Below are positions 16,669 through 25,713 of a DNA stretch of 64,000 nucleotides, one piece after another. The position numbers and the translations under genes were made by a program. The notes beneath the pieces were generated by a model. It saw only the letters and a program-made list of their open reading frames with translations, did no database searches and was not told the DNA's origin. This stretch comes from CALRQJ02 sp943370285 (GTDB lineage: Bacteria > Bacteroidota > Bacteroidia > Chitinophagales > Chitinophagaceae): NCBI GenBank assembly GCA_943370285.1, contig CALRQJ020000005.1, forward strand, positions 1 through 64,000, in the 5' to 3' direction. The stretch's first letter is position 1. Each line of letters opens with the position of its first letter.

Positions 16669-17841
16669 TTAGTTATTTTGAATGATGGTAAATTGTTTAG
16701 CGATAACTGCCCAGCTCAACTCTTTGTCTACCAACTCAATACCTTTTTTACCCATTTCAGCCCTTAATACTGCATTGTTAAGTAAACGATTTAAGGCCGA
16801 TTTTAACGCATCAATATTTCCCGGTGCTATGCCAATGCCATTGTTGTATTTTATTCGCTCTTTAAAGTTTGCATTACAAATAATGGCACAGCCTGCTCCA
16901 GACGCATCTACGGTACTATTGGTTATGGAATCTGGCCAAACAGCAATATCTGCTGCATTATACACTTGATTTAATTGTGCTGCAGGAATGGCATCTAAGT
17001 GTATCACTTTTTTAGCCGATTGAGCTACTTTGCTATTAAACTCAACTTTATAATCGGCGGCAATATTGCCTACAACCAAAATTGTAATCTTTAAATCTTT
17101 AAACCGATCATCGTTTAAAGCTTCAAAAATAAGTGGTACTTTTTTTTCGGCATATACTTTTCCGGTATAAACCACTAACAGTTCATCTGCAGCTATCTTT
17201 AAGGCTTTCCTATAATTTATTCTCAAGTTATTATCTGGGTAAAAAAGTTGGTTATCTGCCCCCAAAGGAACCATTTGTAGTTTATCTTTTGGAATGCCAA
17301 ACCGTTGCTCCAACACTACCATTGTAGAATCGGAAATACCAATCACTTTATGGGCAGATTGATAAATTCGTTTGGCAAACAACTTTCGAAATAAAAAGAA
17401 AACAATACTTGCAATTTTTCCGGACTTCAGTTGATTGTCGAATGTGGTATGATCATCATATACCACCGGACAGTTCAACTGCTTGGCAAAAAAAGATAGT
17501 CGAATGGCTTGGTAATTAAATACCCCATGTTGAATCACTAGATCGGGTTGTAGCGATAGCAAAGTTTGTTTAAACCCTTTCAACCAAATCCAACCGGTGA
17601 AGCGAAACATCCCCTTTAAACGATGAATTTTACAACCATAATCATTCTCGAAAATACCAGTACCCTGATATTTGTTACCAATTAATGATTGTACCGTATT
17701 TTGATAATCTGGGTAATCAAAATGCCAATCAGAACTTACAAATATGACTTCATGCCCCATCTTAACCTGTTCTGCTCCCAAATAATAATCTTGGTAGCCC
17801 AGTTTATCTTGATAATGAACATTAATATGAACAATTCGCAT
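16669..17841 (-). CDS. Family 4 glycosyltransferase
   Basis: This is a 390-residue GT-B transferase. The N-terminus reads MRIVHINVHYQDKLGYQDYYLGAE without a signal peptide. The acceptor domain has DLVIQHGVFNYQAIRLSF and VYDDHTTFDNQ. The donor domain has VVYTGKVYAEKKVPLIFEAL and, in place of the usual EX7E segment, DSITNSTVDASGAGCAIICN, where the first Glu is not evident. It is the first glycosyltransferase gene after the Wzx/Wzy pair of system A. Sugar specificity is unknown. Confidence 0.83.
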   Translation of the reverse strand: MRIVHINVHYQDKLGYQDYYLGAEQVKMGHEVIFVSSDWHFDYPDYQNTVQSLIGNKYQGTGIFENDYGCKIHRLKGMFRFTGWIWLKGFKQTLLSLQPDLVIQHGVFNYQAIRLSFFAKQLNCPVVYDDHTTFDNQLKSGKIASIVFFLFRKLFAKRIYQSAHKVIGISDSTMVVLEQRFGIPKDKLQMVPLGADNQLFYPDNNLRINYRKALKIAADELLVVYTGKVYAEKKVPLIFEALNDDRFKDLKITILVVGNIAADYKVEFNSKVAQSAKKVIHLDAIPAAQLNQVYNAADIAVWPDSITNSTVDASGAGCAIICNANFKERIKYNNGIGIAPGNIDALKSALNRLLNNAVLRAEMGKKGIELVDKELSWAVIAKQFTIIQNN

Positions 17842-17850
17842 AAAATAGCC

Positions 17851-19155
17851 TTACTTAAAATCAAGTTGTTGCACAGCCAACCGCCGAGCAGCATAAAAAA
17901 TGAGGTACAAATAAACTGCATATAAAACAATATCTACCACAGCAATAATTAATAAATACTCGTATGCTGTTAAGTGTAGATAATATACAACTGCCAAAAT
18001 AACCACATTACACAAAAAATAACCGGTTTGCCAAATAGCCAAAAGTTTAAGCCCATTAGTGGCTGCAAGGGTAATACTCAGTGTAGAAGCTACAAAACGA
18101 ACGATACCCGTAAATGCCAATAACCGTGCAAATTCTCCGGCCAACCGCCAATTATCGCCAAATACAAAAGCAAACAAATCTCCCCCGCCAATAAACAAAA
18201 TAGAAAAAGGAATTAAAGCCACCAAAAATAGCAGCTTGCCTGATTTAATTAATCCTGGTAAAACTTGATCTCCTTGATTGATTTTAACTACAACATGCTG
18301 GTATACCACTTGCGAAAAAGCCATCGAAATCAATGCTGCCGGAACGGCCATTACCCGATTGGTTAAGCCAAAAATACCAGCCGTATCTACACTAAAATAA
18401 AAACTAATAAACAATAAAGACATAGATGCTGCCAATTGATCGATAAAAGAGGATGGTGCATTTAGCAAGGGGAACTGACGATAGGCATAAATAACAGTTT
18501 TGAAATTTGCCCAACTAAAATGCAATAGTTGTTTCCACAAAAAAACATCTTTCGATAATACCACAAAAACCGCAATAGCACAACACTGCCCAAGCACATA
18601 GCCATACACAATGCCATTGGTAAAAGGCATAAACAACAAGGCTAATAACAAAGGAAATAGATTGGCAATCCCGGCATTAATCACCCTACTGTATGCAATA
18701 ATCTTAAAAGCAGTTTTACGATTATTCCAGTACGTAAACGATTGAATAATACCATTCAAAAAAACCGAAAAAGGAATTATAAAAAATGCAAATGGATGTT
18801 GAATAACAAAAGGATGCACCGCAAAAACATAAGAAATCATACATGCTAAGGCCGTTACTATTGCAAATCCAAGGGTGACGAATAGTGCACTACGTAAAAC
18901 AGCTATGGCAGCTTCATCTGTTTTGGGTAATACTATCGCTAACTCTAGCCGCAGTGTGACAATAATACTAATGATAGCTACGATGGTAAAAAAAGTAGAG
19001 AATATCCCAAAAGCTTCGTTAGAAAACAGTCGTGTAAGTATTGGGGACAAGGCTAGCGGAATTACTTGTGCTAAAACGGTACCACTAAGCAAGGTTAACA
19101 GCTTTCGGATAAAACTATGCTGTTGAAGTTGACTTACTATAGAAAATATGCTCAC
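17851..19155 (-). CDS. wzx: Wzx-type flippase (oligosaccharide translocase), system A
   Basis: This 434-residue integral membrane protein has about twelve hydrophobic segments spread over the whole length. The N-terminus (LLTLLSGTVLAQVIPLALSPILTRLFSNEAFGIF, read in parts) is the standard opening of MOP-superfamily polysaccharide flippases. It should move the undecaprenyl-linked repeat unit A across the inner membrane. It sits beside the system A Wzy (eight-base gap) and Wzz genes. The pairing of Wzx and Wzy here and again at 44931-47802 shows two separate assembly systems. Confidence 0.9.
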   Translation of the reverse strand: MSIFSIVSQLQQHSFIRKLLTLLSGTVLAQVIPLALSPILTRLFSNEAFGIFSTFFTIVAIISIIVTLRLELAIVLPKTDEAAIAVLRSALFVTLGFAIVTALACMISYVFAVHPFVIQHPFAFFIIPFSVFLNGIIQSFTYWNNRKTAFKIIAYSRVINAGIANLFPLLLALLFMPFTNGIVYGYVLGQCCAIAVFVVLSKDVFLWKQLLHFSWANFKTVIYAYRQFPLLNAPSSFIDQLAASMSLLFISFYFSVDTAGIFGLTNRVMAVPAALISMAFSQVVYQHVVVKINQGDQVLPGLIKSGKLLFLVALIPFSILFIGGGDLFAFVFGDNWRLAGEFARLLAFTGIVRFVASTLSITLAATNGLKLLAIWQTGYFLCNVVILAVVYYLHLTAYEYLLIIAVVDIVLYAVYLYLIFYAARRLAVQQLDFK

Positions 19156-19163
19156 GGTTTATG

Positions 19164-20402
19164 TTAAGTTGAAAGGGGCTTTGGTATAGGCACTACTGCC
19201 GTTTTGATGGTAAAAATGGTTACCGCTAATGCATATAAATACCAGTAATCGTAAGAAAAGGCCAACGACCCACTTACATTGTATACCACGAAAATTTGTA
19301 CAAAAAAGAAACCCAGCCACCGGGAGGCCGGATGCTTAAAAAGTTGAATACCGCAATACAAGCCAGTTAAATACACTAGTAAAAATAACATTCCGCCAAA
19401 AATACCTATAGCCATAAACGATTCTAGTATAGGGTTATGCGGATATTGTTGGGTGATCTTTTCTTCTAGAAAATCGCCCAATAATGGCGATTCTTTAAAC
19501 TGTTCTACCGCACCATTAAAACTCAACAAACGTTCCGTTGTGCTTACATCATCGCCATAATCGGTAAAACGTAGTACAAATACATCTATAAAATCGGCTA
19601 ATCCGTTGTAATAAGCAACCACAAAAATCAAAATCAATAAAGCAATCATTAAAAGAATTTTCAACATATTCTTCCAAATATGACTACCAAATAAAATCAT
19701 GATGTTTAACATCAACCCAATGGTCGGGCTTTTAGAAACTGCAATAATAATATTGGCAAAAGCGGTGATTATACCTATTGTCATCAACCATTTGTTAATG
19801 ACAATGCCTTTGGGTTTATCTACTAAAACATATAAACTCGCAATAATTAAAAATGAGGCCAGAATAGAAGTAGTGATAGGATTAACTTTTGGGTTAACCT
19901 TCGCCCTAAACAAATCCATATCAGAAGGCGGAAAAAGAATCAGGTAAACAATACCCAACACGTTAAATAACAATAAAGCATAATACAAACCTTTGAATGC
20001 TTTTTGCAAAGTGGCATCTGAAATAGTTGTAAAAAAACAATGGCTGCACACAAATGATATAAGTAAGCCAAAGAGGATATAATCATACCCCGGTCTTCCT
20101 AATTGGTTATAATGCAAGCTGAGATCATACACAATACGACAACTGTAGACGAGCCAAAATAATAAAAAAATACCGTACCCAAAGCTATACACAAAGCGTT
20201 TGGCTTTGTAAGATTGATACATATAAATCAACGCCAAAAACAAAAAAATGCCACGATAAACAATTGAAATTTCATTACCCGGAATAAAAGAAGACAATGG
20301 GTAGCCGGTAAAAGCAAGCACCAATAGCCATACCTGCAAACGATCTGATGCGTTTGTTGTAGCTAAACTGCTACTCGCTACAGCAGATGAAATGGTAGAC
20401 AT
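19164..20402 (-). CDS. wzy: Wzy-type O-antigen/EPS polymerase, system A
   Basis: This 412-residue protein has ten or more hydrophobic segments. The Wzy_C/ligase signature is visible: SKSPTIGLMLNIMI, then a large periplasmic loop with TERLLSFNGAVEQFKESPLLG and YPHNPILESFMAIGIFGG, where the His is the conserved residue of the O-antigen ligase/polymerase superfamily. Polymerisation of repeat unit A in the periplasm is the expected role, because Wzx and Wzz are its neighbours. A ligase role cannot be ruled out from sequence alone. Confidence 0.85.
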   Translation of the reverse strand: MSTISSAVASSSLATTNASDRLQVWLLVLAFTGYPLSSFIPGNEISIVYRGIFLFLALIYMYQSYKAKRFVYSFGYGIFLLFWLVYSCRIVYDLSLHYNQLGRPGYDYILFGLLISFVCSHCFFTTISDATLQKAFKGLYYALLLFNVLGIVYLILFPPSDMDLFRAKVNPKVNPITTSILASFLIIASLYVLVDKPKGIVINKWLMTIGIITAFANIIIAVSKSPTIGLMLNIMILFGSHIWKNMLKILLMIALLILIFVVAYYNGLADFIDVFVLRFTDYGDDVSTTERLLSFNGAVEQFKESPLLGDFLEEKITQQYPHNPILESFMAIGIFGGMLFLLVYLTGLYCGIQLFKHPASRWLGFFFVQIFVVYNVSGSLAFSYDYWYLYALAVTIFTIKTAVVPIPKPLST

Positions 20403-20403
20403 A

Positions 20404-21459
20404 TTAGCTTTCAGCTAGTGCTGCTTTAACTTTTTGTCGAAGGAAAAGACCGGTGAGTGTTACAAAAAAGAAAACACACCCACCCATAATCAAATAATTA
20501 CGTTTTGATTTTTTGATTTTTTTCAATGGATAGATAGGTCGATCAATAATTTGTATTAATGGTGTTTCTTTTAAAGCAGTGTATTTGGCAATTTCGAGAT
20601 TCTTAATAATTTCTCCGTAAGCAGCTGCCAATACGGTTATATCGGTTTGTTTCCGCTGCACTCCCACCATTGGTCCTTGAAACAAAGGGTTCACATTTGC
20701 ATCAGCTATCGATGCCCTACCGGAAAGTGCAGCATAATACTCTCGTTTAATAGAATCGGCCCTTTGTTCCAACACTTCCACATTTGTTCTTGACCTTTTA
20801 GTTTTAGTAACCATATAAAACTTAACTACTTCTTCTGCCAATCGCTCCGAAAACAATTTACTAAATTGCTCATTTGGTGATTTACAAGTAATATAAAAAA
20901 TATTAAACTTTTTATCGGGCTTATTTACCCCAATCATAGTTTCGGTAATAGACTGATACATATTACCCAACACACTATCTTGCAAAATACTATACTGTGA
21001 TCGGGGCATGGCAAGTGGATACTGTATCTGTTTAAGCCGTTGATCTTCGGAAAAAGCCTTTCTATCTCCCGACATATCTAAATAGAAATCGGCAAACGAC
21101 ATGGTTTTTCCATTGATGGCTACCGGAGATAATAAACTATTCTCAATAATTCTTCTCGACTTAAACAATTCCAAAATATTCTCCCCCGAAAAAATACCCC
21201 CAACATTTCCCACATCAACCCCAAATTGCGAAGCCAAACTCAATAATCCACCACCGGCACCTTTTGTTTCTTCCTCTATAGAAAAACTAAGTTTTGATTC
21301 ATATACCGGCTTACTCAACCAAGCATAAGCCAAGCCAAGTACTCCACCCAACAAACCCGACACTACAAGTACCAACCATTTTGATTTGGCAAAGCGATAC
21401 GCATGAATAATACTGCGTAAAAAAGCCCCAAAAGATGTCATTTGCTGTTGTTCAGACAT
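20404..21459 (-). CDS. wzz: Wzz-type chain-length regulator without kinase domain
   Basis: This 351-residue protein has two membrane helices, near residues 30-50 (WLVLVVSGLLGGVLGLAYAWL, in parts) and near the C-terminus (YLIMGGCVFFFVTLTGLFL). The periplasmic part between them opens with KPVYESKLSFSIEEETKGAGGG. The protein ends shortly after the second helix and has no Walker motifs, so unlike the system B Wzc it has no tyrosine kinase domain. It should set polymer length with the adjacent Wzy. One base separates it from wzy. Confidence 0.88.
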   Translation of the reverse strand: MSEQQQMTSFGAFLRSIIHAYRFAKSKWLVLVVSGLLGGVLGLAYAWLSKPVYESKLSFSIEEETKGAGGGLLSLASQFGVDVGNVGGIFSGENILELFKSRRIIENSLLSPVAINGKTMSFADFYLDMSGDRKAFSEDQRLKQIQYPLAMPRSQYSILQDSVLGNMYQSITETMIGVNKPDKKFNIFYITCKSPNEQFSKLFSERLAEEVVKFYMVTKTKRSRTNVEVLEQRADSIKREYYAALSGRASIADANVNPLFQGPMVGVQRKQTDITVLAAAYGEIIKNLEIAKYTALKETPLIQIIDRPIYPLKKIKKSKRNYLIMGGCVFFFVTLTGLFLRQKVKAALAES

Positions 21460-21492
21460 TGTAAACTACTATTTATCGATTTATACTAGAAT

Positions 21493-21514
21493 GAAAAGCG
21501 AATCATTCCGCTTC
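21493..21514. repeat. Imperfect hairpin between wza and wzz of system A
   Basis: GAAAAGCG and CGCTTC flank the spacer AATCATTC, giving a stem of about five to six pairs. It lies in the 204-base gap between the two leftward export genes. It could attenuate or stabilise the transcript. There is no T-tract. Confidence 0.35.
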
Positions 21515-21582
21515 AACTGACACACAACTTGAATGATTTGTTTTACCTCTACTCATCTATCTAATTCCTAATTCGTCTGCCT

Positions 21583-21620
21583 CTGAAACTTGAAACAATT
21601 GAACGTTGAAACTTTGAAAT
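21583..21620. repeat. Short run of TTGAAAC-like heptamers
   Basis: TGAAACT, TGAAACA and TTGAAACT follow one another with small interruptions. They resemble the longer run at 1393-1463. No gene is seen in this gap between the system A wza and wzz genes. Confidence 0.45.
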
Positions 21621-21663
21621 CAACCCCTCTGCATTCTACCATCTCTTTGCAAACTCCTCCTCC

Positions 21664-24135
21664 CTACTTCAAAATATTCAACAACGCCACCAACACACCA
21701 CCCATAGAAGCAATAGCTGTACTAATACCAATCACTTCGCCAGTACTCATTCTTTTGCTAGTATTATCGGGCTTGCCGGGAACAATAATTTGGGACCCCG
21801 GTGTTACAGTGGGATAATTTCTGAAAAATAAAAACTTACTCGTTTTAACTGCATTGCCATTGGGCTTTAACACATAAATTCTACGTTTTACAGCTTTGGG
21901 AGTAACACCACCTGCTCTACCAAGGTAAAAATCAAGCTTACGACCTTCCTCAAACACCACCTGTGTAGGAAACAACACTTCTCCACTTATACTAACCTCT
22001 TTCTTTTCTCTCAACACAGTTAATATATCCCCTTCTTCTAATATCAAATCATCATTACTGCCAGGATTACTCAATACTTTTTGCAGGTTGATGGCAATTT
22101 GATCACTCTCTCTTTTTATCTCAATATTGATAAGACTATCGGTACTGTTCGCCATATTTTTGGCCGAACGTTGAATCTTCTGAATTTTTTGTTGGTTTAC
22201 TTTATCTGTAATTGATTGTTTATTCAAACGGGTTACATAAACACCCTCACTATAAGCTTGGGGTGTTAAGCCACCGGCTCTTTTAATCAAATCGGATATA
22301 CGTTCTGTTTTACTTTGAATGACATACATACCCGGGTATGCCACCTCACCGCTAACCGTAATTTGCTGCTGCGGAATATAGCCAGGGCTACGTCTAATCT
22401 CTACCAAATCCCAAGGTTGTAATTTTATTTCTCCGCCTTTTGCCATCAAATCTTCAACAGAATTAACTTCAATGACATCAGCCAATTGTACATCGCCCAA
22501 TTCATATTTATCTTTTTTAACCCTACGAGCTACTTCAATTTTTTGAGGCGCAGCCGCATCGGTAAAGCCATTGGCCATAAACACTAAATCTTTTACCGAC
22601 ATATTAGCCGAATAAACATATTCACCAGGACTTCTTACTTCACCACTTATAATCACTTTAGGCTGTTCTTTTAAGTCCGTATTAGCAAGAATCTCTATTT
22701 GATCGTTTTTGTGTAGCAAAATATCAGCGTCTGTATTATCCATTATTTTGGCGGGACTAAAAGCTAGAATCTCTTTGGATAAATCTGCTTTTAATCGATG
22801 AATCAACCCTCTACCTTTATAAGCATCTTCTTTTAAACCCATTGCTTTTGTAATCAGTGACTTGATTGTCATTCCTTCTGTGAGTTCATATTCACCCGGT
22901 AAAAACACTGCACCATTTACGGTTACCATATTACTATAACGATCCACTAACTTTCTTACCACTACTTGTTCTGCCCTACCGGGAAAATAACTAGCAAATT
23001 GCGCTTGTGCTACATCCACGATTCGTTTGCTACTGTCAGATGTGGTAAACACTTTTACAGCTGCGGTATAGGCACTATCGGTAAAGCCTCCGGCATATTG
23101 CAACAAAGTGGCTAAATGTTCACCGGCAATGACTTCATATAAGCCTTCTCTTTTTACTTCTCCGGTAATCGAAATTCTTTTTTGATAAGCAGGAATACGG
23201 ATCACATCCTGATCTTGCAGATAGATATTACTACGCTGATCCCCTTTGATAAGGAAGTCATATATATCTAAGGTTTCTATAACTTTTCCATTTCTTACTA
23301 CTTCTATCAATCGCATACTACCAATGGTATTAGGCCCACCACTCAAGTACAAAGCATTAAATACGGTTGATAAAGAAGAAAGCGTATACGTACCCGGGGT
23401 TTTTACTTCTCCAATAATGGCCACCTTAATAGTACGAATTCTACCAATACTGACTTTTAATTTAGTGAGACCAGAATTCAAATTGCTATACCCCGATACA
23501 GCTAATTTATTTTTAATTTTTGCATTGGCTTGTGCTAAGGTTAGCCCGGCTACATACAATACTCCGGCATTTGGAACGGTAATGTCACCATCTGGTGAAA
23601 CAGTTAAATTCATTTTCGCTTCTTGATAGCCATAAATTTGAATCGTCAACTCATCATCCGGACCAATGATATAACTAGCAGGTGGTGTGATTTTCACATT
23701 AGGCTCCAAACTAATTACTCCATTGTTAAAAATTTCTGCACCAAAAATTTTATTGGGGTTGTTGACAGGTGTCGTCTCATTAACTATCAGAGGAACACGG
23801 TTTTTTGAATTGTTAGTTGTAGTTGCTGGCGGATCTACGGATGTGCCCATACCATTACCTGATGATGTTCCACTCTGCTGCTGTAATGCCACTTGTAATC
23901 TATTTTTCAGCAACAAGGCTTCCGCCACAGACATACCACGCTGAATCAACAAATCATAAGCTTGGTTTTCATCCACATTATTTTGCTTCATTTGCGTCGC
24001 AATCTGCGTCAACTGAAGGTCAGACACATCAGCAGATTTATACGAAGACAAATTTGCAGGCAACGCACTAAACTGTGCTTGAATAGTTGACAATGTCAAT
24101 ATAGCACAAACAATAAATAACAGTATTTTTCTCAT
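21664..24135 (-). CDS. wza: Wza-like outer-membrane export protein with six SLBB domains
   Basis: This 823-residue protein has a signal peptide (MRKILLFIVCAILTLSTIQAQ). After a linker rich in Asn, Ser and Gly, the polysaccharide export domain starts near residue 150 (PASYIIGPDDELTIQIYGYQ, VSPDGDITVPNAGVLYVAG). Six SLBB units follow, each opening with a GEV-x-x-PG-like turn: IIGEVKTPGTY, ITGEVKREGLY, VNGAVFLPGEY, ISGEVRSPGEY, VSGEVAYPGMY and ISGEVLFPTQV. A short hydrophobic helix closes the protein. It is far longer than the 257-residue Wza of system B. It is the first gene of system A after a 151-base gap, so a promoter probably lies just upstream. Confidence 0.93.
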   Translation of the reverse strand: MRKILLFIVCAILTLSTIQAQFSALPANLSSYKSADVSDLQLTQIATQMKQNNVDENQAYDLLIQRGMSVAEALLLKNRLQVALQQQSGTSSGNGMGTSVDPPATTTNNSKNRVPLIVNETTPVNNPNKIFGAEIFNNGVISLEPNVKITPPASYIIGPDDELTIQIYGYQEAKMNLTVSPDGDITVPNAGVLYVAGLTLAQANAKIKNKLAVSGYSNLNSGLTKLKVSIGRIRTIKVAIIGEVKTPGTYTLSSLSTVFNALYLSGGPNTIGSMRLIEVVRNGKVIETLDIYDFLIKGDQRSNIYLQDQDVIRIPAYQKRISITGEVKREGLYEVIAGEHLATLLQYAGGFTDSAYTAAVKVFTTSDSSKRIVDVAQAQFASYFPGRAEQVVVRKLVDRYSNMVTVNGAVFLPGEYELTEGMTIKSLITKAMGLKEDAYKGRGLIHRLKADLSKEILAFSPAKIMDNTDADILLHKNDQIEILANTDLKEQPKVIISGEVRSPGEYVYSANMSVKDLVFMANGFTDAAAPQKIEVARRVKKDKYELGDVQLADVIEVNSVEDLMAKGGEIKLQPWDLVEIRRSPGYIPQQQITVSGEVAYPGMYVIQSKTERISDLIKRAGGLTPQAYSEGVYVTRLNKQSITDKVNQQKIQKIQRSAKNMANSTDSLINIEIKRESDQIAINLQKVLSNPGSNDDLILEEGDILTVLREKKEVSISGEVLFPTQVVFEEGRKLDFYLGRAGGVTPKAVKRRIYVLKPNGNAVKTSKFLFFRNYPTVTPGSQIIVPGKPDNTSKRMSTGEVIGISTAIASMGGVLVALLNILK

Positions 24136-24161
24136 TGGTTATTAGCCATTAATTAGAAACA

Positions 24162-24196
24162 CAAATATGAGCAAAGTTTTGTAAAGGAACCGCAAA
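24162..24196 (-). promoter_or_regulatory. Candidate promoter of system A
   Basis: On the minus strand CATATTTG (24162-24169) matches seven of eight -7 consensus positions. TTTG (24193-24196) lies 23 bases upstream. Transcription would start about 20 bases before the ATG of the six-SLBB wza gene. It sits in the only sizeable gap between systems A and B. Confidence 0.35.
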
Positions 24197-24286
24197 CAAA
24201 TCAAGAACGGAAAAAGCAGCCGAAATAGGCTAGAAAGTGGAGTAAAGTTAGGGCGATAGGTTGGAATTAATTAAGTTTAGAGTATC

Positions 24287-25141
24287 TTACAATTTGATAA
24301 CTTTTGCATTTTTCCAATCGATAATAGAATCAGCATATTTAATATCAATTAAATCTGATTCGCCAAGAATTTTCGAAAATTTAGAAAATGCACTCCTAAG
24401 ACCATAATAAGCTTTAAATTTCCTATAGAATGACAACCCTTGAAGGATAGGTTGCTCAGAATCAAAATCTCTAGGGTGAAAATAATACATAATATAATTA
24501 CTTCTATAAATTAGATAATTGAGAATAGAAGTCGGCAAAAATCGGAAATAACCTCCACCGGAAAAAACAAGTTGATAGCCCAAAACATTGAAAGTATTAA
24601 TAGGAAGCTCTTTTAACTGAAGTCCATTTATGTTGATTATGCAAGGTGTATTGGATGGAAATCCAGACATTCCTCCGTGTGCTCTAGTAGTTGGAAAAAT
24701 TGAACAATCTATCTCTATGCCATGCTGAATAAGAGATTCAAGCGCCCAGATATTTTCACTTTTAATTGAAAAACCAGGTGCTCGGTAGCTTGTTACCTTT
24801 TTTCCTGTAATATTTTCAATTGTTCCTAGAGAAGCTAATAAATCTTCGTCAAATTCAGCTTTATTTAATTTGTAAGCCAATTTGTGCATATGAGAATGTG
24901 AAGCAATTTCAAATCCCAATGAATCAATTTTTTTAATAATTTCAGGATACTTATCGGCAATCCATCCTACACAAAAAAAAGTTGCTTTTTTGTTGTGAAC
25001 ATCAAGAAACTCGAGTATCCGATCTGTATTTTTATGAATTCTTACTTCCATATGCTCCCATTGTGACTCAGACAAATCATTATCCAAGTCAAGCAAATGA
25101 AACCACTCTTCTAAATCAATAGTCAGAATATTCATAATCAA
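24287..25141 (-). CDS. NodB-type polysaccharide deacetylase (XrtA/PEP-CTERM locus style)
   Basis: This 284-residue CE4 deacetylase fold has the motif-1 Asp in LTIDLEEWFHLLD, the metal-binding HSHMH near residue 80, motif 3 SYRAPGFSIK, and YFHPRDFD near residue 220. The opening TIDLEEWFH and the C-terminal extension resemble the deacetylases seen beside exosortase/EPS loci. No signal peptide is present, so it would act on a cytoplasmic or inner-leaflet glycan. It is the last gene of system B and overlaps the HAD gene by four bases. Removal of acetyl from an N-acetylated sugar of polysaccharide B is the likely role. Confidence 0.87.
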   Translation of the reverse strand: MIMNILTIDLEEWFHLLDLDNDLSESQWEHMEVRIHKNTDRILEFLDVHNKKATFFCVGWIADKYPEIIKKIDSLGFEIASHSHMHKLAYKLNKAEFDEDLLASLGTIENITGKKVTSYRAPGFSIKSENIWALESLIQHGIEIDCSIFPTTRAHGGMSGFPSNTPCIININGLQLKELPINTFNVLGYQLVFSGGGYFRFLPTSILNYLIYRSNYIMYYFHPRDFDSEQPILQGLSFYRKFKAYYGLRSAFSKFSKILGESDLIDIKYADSIIDWKNAKVIKL

Positions 25142-25713
25142 TTGTAAATAGTAACATCATCACCGCTAACAATAAAGGTAACATTCGAAATATCCATAAG
25201 AGGCTTGTCAGAAAAACTATCCGTATATAATTTATCTATTGCAACTTCAGCGGTAATTAGTCTATATTTTAATACTTTCTCTTTTCCATAGCAATTGTCT
25301 TTTAGGCCAACTACCTTATTATTAGCAATATCTAGTTCAGAAGCAATAATCAAAATATGATCTGGAAGACAATACTTCAAGTATTCTTTAAATGATGCTG
25401 AAATAACAATTGGATTATCGATATTTAAAAATAAGTTGGAGTAAACTTTAGAAAATTTAATTTTTTTGGAATAGCTCAAAGCATAATATTCTAAAATAGT
25501 GCTATCTAATCCGACTAAAAAAAAATAGACTCCTATTTTTTTTAACGCTGTGTTATTGATAAGTTTAATTTTTGCCAAACACATGAAAAATAAATATATA
25601 GTGAATTTAAAATACCAAAGTATGAAGTTGGGTGTACATTCTTTATAAAATCCCAATAACGTATCCTCATAAGTTAACGTTTTATCAAAATCAAAAACTA
25701 TTTTATTTGACAT
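25138..25713 (-). CDS. HAD-superfamily hydrolase (SerB/HAD-IB-like)
   Basis: This 191-residue protein has the HAD nucleophile motif DFDKT at residues 8-12 near the N-terminus, ISASFKEYL as motif II, and KEKVLKYRL with YTDSFSDKPLMDIS as motifs III and IV. The cap region (about residues 30-95) is hydrophobic and may touch the membrane. It overlaps its neighbours on both sides (four and eleven bases). A phosphatase acting on a phospho-sugar or polyprenyl-phosphate intermediate is possible; no substrate can be read from the sequence. Confidence 0.8.
   Translation of the reverse strand: MSNKIVFDFDKTLTYEDTLLGFYKECTPNFILWYFKFTIYLFFMCLAKIKLINNTALKKIGVYFFLVGLDSTILEYYALSYSKKIKFSKVYSNLFLNIDNPIVISASFKEYLKYCLPDHILIIASELDIANNKVVGLKDNCYGKEKVLKYRLITAEVAIDKLYTDSFSDKPLMDISNVTFIVSGDDVTIYN

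Noticed and set aside
21590..21817. Plus-strand frame at the end of the six-SLBB wza gene
   Set aside because: Most of it is antisense to the clearly coding C-terminus of wza.
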